A stretch of 64,000 nt of DNA from Oxynema aestuarii AP17 (lineage in GTDB: Bacteria > Cyanobacteriota > Cyanobacteriia > Cyanobacteriales > Laspinemataceae): the NCBI RefSeq assembly GCF_012295525.1, contig NZ_CP051167.1:1736001-1800000 (forward strand), written 5' to 3'. Below, one piece after another: positions 8,913-19,461 of the stretch (the stretch's first letter is position 1; every line of letters begins with the position of its first letter). Under the pieces are notes generated by a model. It had not been told where the DNA came from, did not search any database, and saw nothing but the letters and a program-made list of their open reading frames with translations. A program made the position numbers and the translations under genes.

Positions 8913-9869
8913 ATGGTTTCTACATCTTCGAGTCCCCCTCCCGACCGCGATCGCGTCAAACAACAGGCCCTCGACCTCGGCTTCCACAAAGTCGGCATCG
9001 CCGCCGTCGAACCGCCCCCCACAGATGCCGCGCGACAGTTACAAACCTGGTGCGATCGTGGCTACGGCGCCGAGATGGACTGGATGGCGAACCCGAAACG
9101 CCAAGACATCCGCCAAGTCATGCCCGAGGCGCGATCGCTGATCTGCGTCGCCCTTAACTACTACACCCCCACCCCCCACAGCGATCGCCCCGACCGCGCC
9201 AAAATCTCCCGCTACGGTTGGGGACGGGACTATCACCGGGTCATGCACAAAAAACTCAAAGCCCTCGCCACTTGGTTGCAAGCTCAAGGGGACGGCATCC
9301 AAGCCCGCTATTATGCCGATACCGGACCAATTCAAGATAAAGTGTGGGCCCAACGGGCGGGGATCGGCTGGATTGCTAAAAATAGCAACGTCATCACCCG
9401 AGAGTACGGGTCGTGGGTGTTTCTCGGAGAAGTGCTAACGAATCTCACTTTAGAGAGCGATCGCCCGCATACGCAACATTGCGGCAGTTGCACGCGCTGT
9501 ATTGACGCCTGTCCGACCGGGGCGATCGTCGAACCCTTCGTCGTCGATGCCAATCGTTGCATCGCCTATCACACTATCGAAAATCGATCCCCGGACCTTC
9601 CCGACAACATCAAACCTCACTTAGAAGGCTGGGTTGCCGGGTGCGATATTTGTCAGGACGTTTGCCCCTGGAACCAGCGTTTTGCCACCGAAACAGACGT
9701 GAGTGAATTTCGACCCTATCCCGAAAACCTCGCCCCGACCTTCGCCGAACTCGCCGAACTGTCGGATACCGAGTGGGATCGGCGATTTCGCGCCTCCGCC
9801 TTGCGACGGATCAAACCCCAGATGTGGCGACGCAATGCTAGGGCAAATTTAGAGAATGTGAGAGAATGA
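8913..9869 (+). CDS. queG: Epoxyqueuosine reductase
   Basis: Cobalamin- and iron-sulfur-dependent enzyme that reduces epoxyqueuosine to queuosine in tRNA, the last step of queuosine synthesis. The 318 residues are family length. Diagnostic segments are [53 protein letters not shown], and two 4Fe-4S cysteine clusters: [12 protein letters not shown] (near residue 190) and [12 protein letters not shown] (near 245). The ATG at 8913 is chosen over a TTG two codons upstream. It has its own short promoter region, shared divergently with the CTDH gene. Confidence 0.96.
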   Translation: MVSTSSSPPPDRDRVKQQALDLGFHKVGIAAVEPPPTDAARQLQTWCDRGYGAEMDWMANPKRQDIRQVMPEARSLICVALNYYTPTPHSDRPDRAKISRYGWGRDYHRVMHKKLKALATWLQAQGDGIQARYYADTGPIQDKVWAQRAGIGWIAKNSNVITREYGSWVFLGEVLTNLTLESDRPHTQHCGSCTRCIDACPTGAIVEPFVVDANRCIAYHTIENRSPDLPDNIKPHLEGWVAGCDICQDVCPWNQRFATETDVSEFRPYPENLAPTFAELAELSDTEWDRRFRASALRRIKPQMWRRNARANLENVRE

Positions 9870-9917
9870 ATGGTTTTAAAAATCAGTAGTGGGAGGAAAC
9901 AAGTTGGGGCGATCGCA

Positions 9918-11023
9918 TTAGAAATCGCTACCACCGCCACCACCGCCACTATCACCACCACCGCCGCCACCACCATCGCCGCCACCGCCACGATCGCCAC
10001 CATCAACATCGCCGCCGCTATCACCACCACCGCCACCTAGACTCGGGTGCAAACTGCGGCACAATTCGCTAAACCAAGGGCCAAAATAATAATTGCCTAC
10101 GGTGTAGTCGCGATGGCTAACCAAACAAGGGATAATTTCTTCTCTTTCTTCCCGATAATTGCAACAACGGCAATGGCAAACAATGCGGTATTTACCCGGA
10201 CTCCAGCAGGTGGGTTCGTACAGGATCTTCTTATGTTTAATAAGCGTTAATTCCTGACAGTTCGGACAGTAATCGAATCCCTTGCTGCGATCGCCTAAAT
10301 ATCTGCGAATGTGAAACGGTATTTTAAATGTTAAACTGCAATGGGGGCAATACCAGCCTTTCACTTTGATGCTGCCCAATTGTTCGGCAACTTTTTCCGG
10401 AAAACTCAGGTAAATCTCTAGGATCTTTTTACTGGGGGAAATCATTCTGTGATGGCATTTTTTACAGTAATACTGCGGCCACAAATATCCAGTCAAGTTA
10501 AATAAGTTTCCGAAAAAGTTGGACAGTGGAAAGCCGAGCAACATCGCTATGGAGATGATGACTAACCACTGTAATTGAATATCAAAATTCGGTAAAATTG
10601 ATAATAAATTCCCGAATAAAAGCAGACATAAAACAACAGTCAAACCAAAGATAATTGTTTTTAGAAGAATTTTAATGAGAATTGGATGATTAAAAACAGA
10701 AAGATAATAGAGAATAAAACTCGGCAGAGATAAAAACAAGGAAAAACTGGATATTAAAATTAGCAAATAAACGAACAATATCGTATTCGATAGACTGAGG
10801 CTTACGAGAGTTAATAAAATTAACGTAAAGCAGAAGAAATAAGCGAGAGGATATAAAACACCTCTGGTTTCATTGGTATCATTAGTGCGCGATCGCCCGG
10901 TAGGTTCGATGAATATTGCTCTTTGTAGGTGCCAGCTTTGGCTGATATAGCTAATAATTATCGAGATCGATGCCAGAACAACAGCGAATATTGCTCCCTG
11001 GCGTTCCCGGCGATCGAGTCGTT
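9918..11023 (-). CDS. C-terminal part of frameshifted TPM-domain membrane protein (membrane, zinc-ribbon and glycine-rich tail)
   Basis: This frame has no good start codon of its own; its first candidate is a TTG at 10778. It is open without stops back to the T8 run at 11026-11033, where it overlaps the end of the TPM gene. Read together, the two give one protein of about 560 residues: secretion signal, TPM domain, several hydrophobic segments (about 10540-10990), paired-cysteine zinc-ribbon motifs (CKKCHHR, CPHCSLTF, CPNCQEL, CHCRCCNYR) and a tail almost entirely of Gly and Asp. A glycine-rich tail after a TPM domain and membrane span is usual for YgcG-like proteins, which supports a single ancestral gene. 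Separate translation by coupling is possible but less likely. Confidence 0.7.
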
Positions 11024-11599
11024 TTAAAAAAAAGGGTCTTTATCAATAATTGCTCCCTCAAATGTTTCGCCACTTAAAACATCAATTAATGCCCGAGTTC
11101 CTTCGAGGATTCCCGTATCAAAATCATTGTTTGTAAAATAAGGCAAAATATGGCGATTGAGGATGTCTAAAATTTGAGCATCGGGTAAAATCGGTTCGAT
11201 TCCATAACCCGTTTCGATTTCGACTCGGCGATCGCCGAACGAAGTTAGGAATAAAATGCCGTTATTTTTACCTTTTTTGCCAATTCCCCACGTATTAAAC
11301 AATTCGGTTGTGAAGGTTTTTACCGATGGAAACGGATCGGTATCGGGAACGGTCACGATCGCAATTTCGGCAGTAGTTTCTGCTTCCAAAGAATCGATTA
11401 ACTGATTTAACTCTCGTTCCGTCGCCGGACTGATTAAATTTGCCATGTCCGTTACCCATCCCCCATATTCTACCCGGGGATTGGGAACGTCCTGAATGGC
11501 GATCGCCCCCGTCAAACTCGGAGATAAAACAATAGATAAAGCGAGAAAGAATCCTAAAGCGAGAAAAAAAATGGTTTTGATTAAATGAGAAAGTTTCAT
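11024..11599 (-). CDS. TPM-domain protein, N-terminal part (frame ends at a T8 run)
   Basis: Exported protein with a TPM domain (TLP18.3/Psb32/MOLO-1 type; plant members are linked to photosystem II repair). Residues 1-33 form a signal peptide (LIKTIFFLALGFFLALSIVL). The TPM domain spans about 42-180, with VTDMANLISPATERELNQLI, TAEIAIVTVPDT, NNGILFLTSFGDRRVEIETGYGIE and ILEGTRALI. GGAG lies 8 nt before the ATG. The frame ends IIDKDPFF-stop, the UAA immediately following a run of eight U in the mRNA. A shift of -1 there, or one extra T, continues into the membrane/zinc-ribbon/glycine-rich frame downstream. See the C-terminal entry. Confidence 0.85.
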   Translation of the reverse strand: MKLSHLIKTIFFLALGFFLALSIVLSPSLTGAIAIQDVPNPRVEYGGWVTDMANLISPATERELNQLIDSLEAETTAEIAIVTVPDTDPFPSVKTFTTELFNTWGIGKKGKNNGILFLTSFGDRRVEIETGYGIEPILPDAQILDILNRHILPYFTNNDFDTGILEGTRALIDVLSGETFEGAIIDKDPFF

Positions 11600-12235
11600 C
11601 GTCTTCTCTCCAGAACTATGGCAAATAATAGAAATCGACGTAAAGATGACTTAAAAAGAGGGGGAGATCGATCCGATCGATGCTTCTATGATACTCAAAC
11701 TTCCGATCTAAACCCTAATTAAATTGGGATACAAGCGATCGCCTTTCCCGCGATCGTAGCGTAAACTTTGAAAAATGTTGCGATCGTTAAACTTCTTGTT
11801 AATCTAGCTGAGACGATCCCAATTCTCAATTAGCTAACGCAGTTGCTCGATCTCGATGTCCGCAAAAATGATAGATTTAGCGTAGACTATGGGTTCGAGA
11901 AGGTTTACATAGAATTCTCAAAGCAATCACCTACACTTGAAAACTCTCATTCTCGAAGAAACGAGAATCCATCCAGGGATGATTTAGCTTAGAAAATTGA
12001 TAATGCCTATTAATTTATTTTAAGATACGTGTTTTACATTAAAATTGTTGTATAGGATCGTCAATTTTATTTGAGAAAGATAAAAAAATGTAGAGACTAT
12101 TAATTGAGTTGATTGGCTAAGCTGTTAGACATTTAACCACCATCTCGCCGAACCCTCTCGATATCTCACCCTCAAGGTCAAAAGTTAAATATCAGCAGTA
12201 GTAGGATGGGCAAAAATTGCCCATCCTACTTTCCA
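11600..12235. other. AT-rich intergenic gap, no gene recognised
   Basis: About 640 nt between the TPM promoter side and the 3' end of metH. No open frame of interest on either strand. It contains the hairpin next to metH described separately and presumably the TPM-gene promoter. Confidence 0.5.
12200..12230 (-). terminator. Inverted repeat just downstream of metH
   Basis: A 14-bp perfect stem (arms AGTAGGATGGGCAA and its complement) with a 3-nt AAA loop, starting 6 nt after the metH stop. It probably terminates the metH message, though no long T-run follows on the minus strand. A similar GGGC...GCCC hairpin follows the small membrane gene near 33.9 kb, so this may also be a dispersed repeat. 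Confidence 0.6.
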
Positions 12236-15200
12236 TCAGGCGCTGAAATATTTCGCTACCGGGTGATAGGTGATAATCGCCGTCGTCGATTGTTCCGGAT
12301 AAAGCTGTTCGCTTTCATCCATGTACATCGAAATGCGATCGCTCCCCAATAACTCCAACTGCTTGTATTGATCCTCAATATTCGGACAAGCGGGATAACC
12401 AAAACTGTAACGAGAACCGCGATAACGCTGTTGCAAAATATCGCGAATATTATCCGGTTCCTCACTGCCAAATCCCAACTCGCGACGGATGCGCGCGTGC
12501 AACCATTCCGCCATCGCTTCCGCCGTTTGTACCGCCATACCGTGGAAATACAAATAATCCGTATATTGGTCCGAATCAAACAGTTTTTTCGCGTATTCCG
12601 TGGCAATTTCGCCCACGGTAACTGCGTGCATCGGGAACACGTCAACGATACCCGTTTCCTTCGGGGCGAAAAAGTCGGCAATACACAGACGGCGCATCGA
12701 TTTTTGACGGGGAAACTCGAACGTCGCTACTACCGTTTCCGGCTTGGAATTTTCGTCTTTCATTTCCGACGGATCGTAAAGAAACAGCGTATTTCCTTCC
12801 GCCTGACAGGGGAAATAACCGTAAATTGCTTGAGGATGTAATAAATTATCCTCGACAACGCGCTGCTTCCAAGTCTCTAAAATTGGACGAACTTCTTTAT
12901 CAATAAATTCGTCGTACTCCTCCCGAGATTGACCCTTCGGCTTGCGGAACTGCCACTGTCCGACAAACAACGCTTGCAAGTCCAAATACCAGAAAAGTTC
13001 CTCCAAGGGCATATCTTCCGGTTGTAGAACTTTCGTACCCCAAAATGGCGGTTTGGGGCGATCGATATCGATATCTACCGCTTCCGATCGCCGCGTATCG
13101 ATAACTTGAGGTTCCGCAGCTTCTTTCTTGTCCTTCTTCGCCGATTTACTGCTAACACCGCCATTGCTTTCAGCAGTTTCTACCGCTTTCGACTCGGCTT
13201 TAGCCACTTTACCGTTGTCGCTGGCTTCATCCAAAAACCCTTTAAAATCGTCCCAATTGTTAGCCGATTTGGCAGGCATTAACTTGTCCATGAAGTGAAG
13301 GTCGGAAAAAGCATCTTTCCCGTAAACGACCTTCCCTTGATAGGCATTTTGACAATCTTCGTGAACAAATTTCGGGGTTAAAGCGGCACCGCCTAAAATC
13401 ACCGGAACCGAGATGCCGCGTTCGTTGAAGGTTTCTAAGTTATCCTTCATAAATGCGGTCGATTTCACCAACAGACCGCTCATGGCGATACAGTCTGCTT
13501 TGTGTTCTTCGTAGGCTTCGATGATATTTTCGACGGGTTGTTTGATGCCTAAATTAATCACCCGATAGCCGTTATTGGTCAAAATAATATCGACCAAATT
13601 TTTACCGATATCGTGAACGTCCCCTTTCACCGTGGCAATAACCACCGTACCTTTAGCATTATCCCCGGCTTCACCTTTCTCCATGTACGGTTCGAGATAG
13701 GCGACGGCAGCTTTCATGGTTTCCGCCGATTGCAACACGAACGGAAGCTGCATCTGTCCGGAACCGAACAGTTCGCCGACCACTTTCATCCCGTCGAGGA
13801 GATATTTGTTGATGATATCTAAGGGGGGATGCTTTTCTAAAGCTTGAGCGAGAACGTCTTCCAAACCGATCCGTTCGCCGTCGATAATATGCTGTTTGAG
13901 TCGTTGTTCGATCGGCAAATTGGCATCGAGGGAACGATCGCGCTTGGTGGTTTTACCTTGGAAGAGTTCGGTTAACTTAGTGAGGGGATCGTAGACGCAA
14001 TTATTCCCTTCAAATTGGCGGCGATCGTAGATCAAATCGCGACAAACTTGCTGGTGTTCTTCCTCAATTTTGGCTAAGGGGAGAATTTTGCTGGCGCTGA
14101 CGATCGCCGAATCCAAGCCCACCTGCATTGCTTCGTGTAAAAACACGGAATTGAGCACCTGACGCGCCGCCGGATTTAACCCGAAAGAAATATTAGACAC
14201 CCCTAACAAAATGTGACAGTGGGGCAGTTCTTCGCGCATTTGTCGGATGGCGTCGATGCTGGCTTTACCGTTGCCGCGATCTTCCTCAATCCCGGTGGAA
14301 ATCGGCAAAGCGAGGGGGTCGAAAAAGATTTCGTGAGGGGGGATACCGTAGGCGATCGCCGCCTCGTAAGCGCGTTTGGCGATCGCGAACTTCTTCTCGG
14401 CAGTGCGGGCCATTCCGTTTTCGTCGATCGTACCGACCACGACCCCCGCGCCGTATGTCTTCGCCAACTCCAGCACTTTGTAGAATCGCGGTTCGCCGTC
14501 TTCGTAGTTGGTCGAGTTGAGCAGACATTTACCCCCGGCGACTTTCAACCCGGCTTCCATCTTCTCCCATTCCGTGGAATCGAGCATCAGGGGAAGAGTG
14601 ACGTTAGTCACCAGGCGGGAGACCAACTCGTGCATGTCGCGGACGCCATCGCGACCCACGTAATCGACGTTGACATCGAGAATGTGGGCGCCTTCTTTCA
14701 CTTGAGCTTTCGCCAGGGCAACTAAGCCGTCCCAATCTTCATTATTGAGCAGGGTGCGGCATTTTTTCGACCCACTGGCGTTGAGGCGTTCGCCGACGAT
14801 CAAGAACGAGTTGTCTTGTTCGTAAGGTTGGGCGCTGTAAATGGAGGCGGCGGCGGGGATGTATTGGAACGATTCCCGTTTTGGCGGTTCGCCTTCGCCG
14901 TCCCAGGTACGAACCGGGCGGGCTTTGGGGTGTAGGGTTTTGGCAATTTCGGCGAGTTGTTCGATATGTTGGGGGCGGGTTCCGCAACAACCGCCGATCA
15001 CTTGAACGCCGAGGTCTTCGATGAAGTGCATCAGGGCCATGCGCAGTTCCATCGGCGTGAGTTTGTAGTGCGCTTGTCCGCCGACGTTTTCCGGGAGTCC
15101 GGCGTTGGGGATGCAGGAGACGACGAAGGGGGAGTTTTCCGACAGGTAGCGGATGTGTTCCTTCATCTTGTCGGGCCCGGTGGCGCAGTTGAGACCGAGG

Positions 15201-15868
15201 ATGTCGATCGCGTAGGGTTCGAGGATGGACAGGGCCGCGCTAATTTCGGAACCGACGAGCATGGTTCCCATGACTTCCATCGTGATCGAGACCATCAGGG
15301 GGAGGCGGCAGCCTTTTTTAGCGAAGACCTCTTCGATGGCGGTGAGGGCGGCTTTGATTTGTAAAACGTCCTGACAGGTTTCGACAATCAGCAGGTCGGC
15401 GCCGCCGTCGATTAAGCCTTCGGCTTGTTCGGCGAAAGCGTCGTGGAGGATGTCGAAGTCGATATGCCCGAGGGTGGGGAGTTTGGTTCCCGGACCGATG
15501 GATCCGGCGACGAAGCGCGGTTTTTCGGGGGTGGAGAATTCGGCGGCGACGCTTTTGGCGAGTTCGGCGGCTTTTTTGTTGATTTCGTAGGCACGATCGC
15601 CGAGGTCGTATTCGGCGAGGACGATCGAGGTTCCGCCGAAGGTGTCGGTTTCGATGACGTCGGCGCCGACTTCGAGGAACCCGCGATGGACTTTTTTAAC
15701 GGCTTCGGGGTTGGTAATGACGAGGTATTCGTTACAGCCTTCGTATTCTTTGCCGCCGAAGTCGTCGGCGGTGAGATTTTGGAATTGCAGGCTGGTTCCC
15801 ATGGCGCCGTCGAAGACAAGGACGGGGCGATCGGGACTGTGAAGACGTTGGAGAAATGGACTTTTCAT
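12236..15868 (-). CDS. metH: Cobalamin-dependent methionine synthase
   Basis: Transfers the methyl group of methyltetrahydrofolate to homocysteine through cobalamin. Full length, 1210 residues from the ATG at 15868 (an upstream TTG extension looks non-native). Homocysteine domain about 10-320, with zinc ligands Cys165, Cys294 and Cys295 (GGCCG). Pterin domain about 355-620 ([15 protein letters not shown]). Cobalamin cap and binding domain about 640-870, with DVHDIG giving axial ligand His752 and [12 protein letters not shown] charged, lysine- and serine-rich linker spans about 885-930. Activation (SAM-binding) domain about 940-1205, with [11 protein letters not shown]. No cobalamin riboswitch B12 box was recognised upstream. 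Confidence 0.97.
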   Translation of the reverse strand: MKSPFLQRLHSPDRPVLVFDGAMGTSLQFQNLTADDFGGKEYEGCNEYLVITNPEAVKKVHRGFLEVGADVIETDTFGGTSIVLAEYDLGDRAYEINKKAAELAKSVAAEFSTPEKPRFVAGSIGPGTKLPTLGHIDFDILHDAFAEQAEGLIDGGADLLIVETCQDVLQIKAALTAIEEVFAKKGCRLPLMVSITMEVMGTMLVGSEISAALSILEPYAIDILGLNCATGPDKMKEHIRYLSENSPFVVSCIPNAGLPENVGGQAHYKLTPMELRMALMHFIEDLGVQVIGGCCGTRPQHIEQLAEIAKTLHPKARPVRTWDGEGEPPKRESFQYIPAAASIYSAQPYEQDNSFLIVGERLNASGSKKCRTLLNNEDWDGLVALAKAQVKEGAHILDVNVDYVGRDGVRDMHELVSRLVTNVTLPLMLDSTEWEKMEAGLKVAGGKCLLNSTNYEDGEPRFYKVLELAKTYGAGVVVGTIDENGMARTAEKKFAIAKRAYEAAIAYGIPPHEIFFDPLALPISTGIEEDRGNGKASIDAIRQMREELPHCHILLGVSNISFGLNPAARQVLNSVFLHEAMQVGLDSAIVSASKILPLAKIEEEHQQVCRDLIYDRRQFEGNNCVYDPLTKLTELFQGKTTKRDRSLDANLPIEQRLKQHIIDGERIGLEDVLAQALEKHPPLDIINKYLLDGMKVVGELFGSGQMQLPFVLQSAETMKAAVAYLEPYMEKGEAGDNAKGTVVIATVKGDVHDIGKNLVDIILTNNGYRVINLGIKQPVENIIEAYEEHKADCIAMSGLLVKSTAFMKDNLETFNERGISVPVILGGAALTPKFVHEDCQNAYQGKVVYGKDAFSDLHFMDKLMPAKSANNWDDFKGFLDEASDNGKVAKAESKAVETAESNGGVSSKSAKKDKKEAAEPQVIDTRRSEAVDIDIDRPKPPFWGTKVLQPEDMPLEELFWYLDLQALFVGQWQFRKPKGQSREEYDEFIDKEVRPILETWKQRVVEDNLLHPQAIYGYFPCQAEGNTLFLYDPSEMKDENSKPETVVATFEFPRQKSMRRLCIADFFAPKETGIVDVFPMHAVTVGEIATEYAKKLFDSDQYTDYLYFHGMAVQTAEAMAEWLHARIRRELGFGSEEPDNIRDILQQRYRGSRYSFGYPACPNIEDQYKQLELLGSDRISMYMDESEQLYPEQSTTAIITYHPVAKYFSA

Positions 15869-16883
15869 GGTCGCAATTGGCACGAGTAAGGATTGAATCA
15901 AACACGAATGTGAATGAGGATGGCTATGGGGTTTTTCCCTTAACCTATTGTGCAAAATTATCAGAGTTCGGTGGGGAGTCCAACTGACGATCGCCCGTTT
16001 TGGAAGGAAGATCGCACGAATTGAGAAAGTAATTTTCGTATTTAATGCAGTTTACCGAACCCGAGGGAACGGTTGCCGAATGGCGGCGAGGCGTTCGCCT
16101 CAGTCGGCGCTGACTGTTTCAAGTTTATCAAGGCCAACGAAAGTTTTTGGGTTGAAAACCGTGCCTTTTTAAGGCAGCTTTGGGATCGACTTAGGACGAA
16201 GCAGAAAATCAGATGTGTCGTCGTAGCCCGCGAACTGACCGTCGCCAAAAGGCTACTGTCCCCTATTGTTTCCTTCCTAACCGATCTGACGATTTGCGTC
16301 AGGCGATCGGGGGTCCTCACATTGGGTCAAGATAAAGATCCCTGCGGTCTCGACCCAGAAGCTTCTTATCGTGTCGGTAGCGATCGCTACTGAAAGCATA
16401 AACTAACCTGAATTTTTTAAAAATTATGTGAAGTTATGATATAACTTAGTTAAAGAAGCCGCCTAGAAGCCCCCAAAGATTTGACCAATTTGTTTAAAAG
16501 CTCGTACATTTCCGAAAAAATAAGCAATAATACTTTACAACTGGGGGAACTTTCAACCGCGTGCATCTGCCTCTAGGTTGGATAAAATTTTCGCTTCAGG
16601 GAACGCATCACAAAATCCAAAAGGGGCGCTGGTGCCAGCCGCATCTTCCTAACGTTTAACCCTCGCTCGCGGCGATCGCGAGATCGATAGAATTTGCCGA
16701 TTGTTTCAGCAATCGGTCGATTTTCATAGCCTAAATCAGCTAAATAAAGATCGAGTGCCGATTCAAGCCAAAAAATCGGGATGAGCTGCAATTTTGCCTG
16801 AAATAAGCTTTATTCCCGAGCGATCGCCGTAGCTATTTGACTGAATTGACAGCAGAAGACAAGCATCCAGGAGGTTTACCCCC
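15869..16883. other. 1 kb intergenic region with possible structured RNA
   Basis: This lies between divergent metH and a histidine kinase gene. Weak open frames exist on both strands near 16042-16393 and 16573-16791, but all start at poor codons and match no family I know. The 16250-16400 part has several short perfect stems and is listed separately. The last 100 nt hold the promoter and Shine-Dalgarno of the histidine kinase. Confidence 0.4.
16252..16390 (+). ncRNA. Possible structured non-coding RNA (6S-like?)
   Basis: Within about 140 nt there are perfect stems CTGACG/CGTCAG (16286-16302) and TGGGTC/GACCCA (about 16323-16357), separated by a CCTCACAT single strand. GCTAC at the left and GTAGC at the right could close the whole. 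CTGTCCCC near the 5' side and CCCTGCGGT near the 3' side recall 6S RNA. The strand is a guess. No terminator T-run follows, and I could not align it to a known family, so this is only a candidate. Confidence 0.2.
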
Positions 16884-19388
16884 GTGCGGAAGACACCCGC
16901 CACCCCCCGTTCGAGAACCACTTCGACCCTGACCCATCCGAGCGCGCCGATGTCGCCACAATCCAGTGCAAACCGCTCGTCCGGCCTTCGTTCGTCAACC
17001 GCTTTCGAGCAATTTGCGCGAGCCGTCCCGGTGCCAATGGCCTTACTCGACCGCCAAATGCGCTACATCACCGTTTCCCAACGGTGGTTGGACGACTACG
17101 GCATCGACCAAGCTGACCTTATCGGGCGATCGCACGCCGAAGTCTTTACTCACCTCTCCCGATCGTGGCACGAGAACTTTCGCCGTTGCCTGTACCACGG
17201 AGAAACCCACAACCAACGAGATCGCCTCATCAAACCCAACGGTCAAGTCGATTGGGTCGAGTGGAAGATCCAACCCTGGTACGCCGACCACGGCGAAATT
17301 GGCGGGGCGATCGTCATTGCCGAAATCGTCACCGTTCGCGAAGCATCCGCGCAAGAGCAACGCAAGCAACTCGACGAAGCCCTCGAACAAAGCCAGCAGT
17401 CGGCTTACATTCACCAATTCGCGATCGAAAAAGCCGTCGATGCCATCTTTTGGATCGACCCCGACAGCAAACTGAGCTACGTCAACGAAGCCGCCTGTCA
17501 ACTGCTCGAATATCGACGGGACGAACTGCTCGCCCTCAAACTGCACCAAATCGATCCGGCCTTTTCCCCGAATATTTGGTCGGAACATTGGAAAGCCATC
17601 AAACAATTCGGTTCCTTTACCTTTGAATCGACCCACCGCACGAAAAGCGGGCGTATTTTCCCCGTCGAAGTGCGGGTTAACTACCTGAAATATAAAAATC
17701 GCGAATATCATTGTGCGTTCGTGCGCGAGATTACCGAACGCAAACAACACGAAACCGCCTTACAAAGCGCCAACGAACAACTGCAAGCCGTTCTCGATGC
17801 CGTTCCCGGCTTAGTCTCCTGGCTCAGTCGCGATCTCAAATATCTCGGCGTCAACCGCCAGTTAGCCAGCACCTTCGGGCTACGCCCGGAAGATTTTAGC
17901 AATCGAGAAGTCGGCTTCATGGAAAGTCACCCCGGATTTGCGGAATTCGCCCGGGAATTTTTCGAGAGCGAAACGAAAACGATTTCTAAAGAAATCTGCA
18001 TCGGACTCGAAGGACAACGGCGCAGTTACTTACTCGGCGCCCAAAAATACCACCACAACAGCCGCGCGGTCTTTGTCGGGCTCGACATCACCGATCGCAA
18101 ACAGATGGAAGCCCAATTGCGCCGCAGCGAAACTCTCTACCGCACCTTGGCGCATAACTTCCCCAACGGGGCCGTCTGCTTGTTCGATCGCGACTACCGC
18201 TATACCCTCGCCGAAGGAACCGAACTGGCAAAAGTCGGCCTGTCCAAAGCCGCAATGGAAGGTCAAATCTGTCGGGACGTGTTCGACCCGGAAACCGCCG
18301 AAATCATCGAGCCGTTGTACGCTAAAGCCCTCGACGGCGAAGAAAGCGTCGCCGAAATTCCTTATGCAGGTCGGATTTACCTCACCCACGTCTTACCTCT
18401 CAAAGACGATACTGGGGAAGTCATCGCCGGGATGATGATGACCCAGAATATTACCGAACGCAAGAAGAACGAACAGGTGTTGCGGCGATCGCGCCAACGC
18501 TTGCGCGAACAGGCCCACCGCCTGCGCGACGCCCTCGCCGAACTCAAACAAACCCAAACCCAACTCATTCAAACCGAAAAACTCTCCAGTTTGGGTCAGT
18601 TAGTCGCCGGGGTCGCCCACGAAATTAACAATCCGGTCAGTTTTATTTACGGGAATATCGCCCACGCGCGCCAATATGCGAACGAACTGCTAGAGTTAGT
18701 GGAACTGTACGCCGACGCCTATCCCGAACCGACGGAGGCGATCGCCGAGCGGATCGAGACCATGGGGTTAGATTTCGTGCGCGAAGACTTTCCCAAACTG
18801 ATGTCATCGATGCAAGTCGGGGCCGATCGCATTCGCGAGGTGGTGCTGTCGTTGCAAAACTTCTCGCGGTTGGATCAGGCGCAGAAAAAACCCGTCAACC
18901 TGCACGAAGGGATTGACAGTACCTTGTTAATCTTGCAAAGTCGGCTCAAAGCCAAAGGGGGACGTCCGGGGATTGAAGTGGTCAAAGACTACGGCGACTT
19001 GCCGAAAGTAGAATGTTACGCCGGACAGCTCAATCAAGTGTTTATGAACTTGCTGGCGAACGCGATCGACGCTTTGGAAGAACGAGGAATCGAGTGCGAT
19101 GCTTCGGAATCCGAGGAAGAACCGACGATCGCGATCCGTACCCGGGCGATCGCGGGCAATCGCGTCGAAATTCGGATCGCCGATAACGGCTTGGGAATGA
19201 CCCCTAACGTGCAACGCAAACTGTTCGAGCCGTTTTTTACCACCAAACCCCCTGGCAAAGGGACGGGTTTGGGGTTATCAATTAGCTATCAGGTTGTCGT
19301 TCAAAAACATGGCGGCCAGCTTAACTGTGATTCGACCCCCGGACGGGGAACGGAGTTTGCGATCGTCTTGCCGATCGAGGCAAAATGA
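16884..19388 (+). CDS. Multi-PAS sensor histidine kinase
   Basis: Soluble kinase of 834 residues with no membrane segment. It has four PAS units (about 40-155, 172-288, 300-405 and 415-527), several ending in the typical DITDRK/NITERK, then a coiled-coil. The dimerisation domain carries phospho-acceptor His579 in GQLVAGVAHEINNP. The ATPase domain (about 690-832) has N box NQVFMNLLANAIDAL, G1 IADNGLGM, F box FEPFFTTKP and G2 GKGTGLGLSIS. The start is a GTG, decided by a near-perfect AGGAGG 9 nt upstream (16869-16874). No response regulator is adjacent. The following gene is a CHAT-domain protein in the same direction, 73 nt away. The sensed signal is not evident. Confidence 0.9.
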   Translation: MRKTPATPRSRTTSTLTHPSAPMSPQSSANRSSGLRSSTAFEQFARAVPVPMALLDRQMRYITVSQRWLDDYGIDQADLIGRSHAEVFTHLSRSWHENFRRCLYHGETHNQRDRLIKPNGQVDWVEWKIQPWYADHGEIGGAIVIAEIVTVREASAQEQRKQLDEALEQSQQSAYIHQFAIEKAVDAIFWIDPDSKLSYVNEAACQLLEYRRDELLALKLHQIDPAFSPNIWSEHWKAIKQFGSFTFESTHRTKSGRIFPVEVRVNYLKYKNREYHCAFVREITERKQHETALQSANEQLQAVLDAVPGLVSWLSRDLKYLGVNRQLASTFGLRPEDFSNREVGFMESHPGFAEFAREFFESETKTISKEICIGLEGQRRSYLLGAQKYHHNSRAVFVGLDITDRKQMEAQLRRSETLYRTLAHNFPNGAVCLFDRDYRYTLAEGTELAKVGLSKAAMEGQICRDVFDPETAEIIEPLYAKALDGEESVAEIPYAGRIYLTHVLPLKDDTGEVIAGMMMTQNITERKKNEQVLRRSRQRLREQAHRLRDALAELKQTQTQLIQTEKLSSLGQLVAGVAHEINNPVSFIYGNIAHARQYANELLELVELYADAYPEPTEAIAERIETMGLDFVREDFPKLMSSMQVGADRIREVVLSLQNFSRLDQAQKKPVNLHEGIDSTLLILQSRLKAKGGRPGIEVVKDYGDLPKVECYAGQLNQVFMNLLANAIDALEERGIECDASESEEEPTIAIRTRAIAGNRVEIRIADNGLGMTPNVQRKLFEPFFTTKPPGKGTGLGLSISYQVVVQKHGGQLNCDSTPGRGTEFAIVLPIEAK

Positions 19389-19461
19389 GCCGCAAGCGGT
19401 AGGGGGATTGATGCGACAGTGGAGTCGGTCGTCTTGATGGTAAACGAATCGAGGAGCGAGG

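Noticed and set aside
9918-10050. Tandem Gly-rich codons that look like low-complexity repeat DNA
   Set aside because: They are the in-frame glycine/aspartate tail of the TPM-type protein, a usual feature of the family, not an independent repeat element.
16073-16393. 106-residue plus-strand and 92-residue minus-strand frames in the metH gap
   Set aside because: Both strands are open over the same bases, composition is not protein-like, and stems in the region fit structured RNA better.
15956-16400. Possible cobalamin riboswitch upstream of metH
   Set aside because: No B12-box sequence or the expected stem order was found on the metH strand.
16573-16791. 72-residue minus-strand frame beginning with TTG (QLIPIFWLESALDLYLADLGYENRP)
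   Set aside because: No ribosome-binding site or good start, and I recognise no family. It might be a gene remnant, but support is too weak to list.
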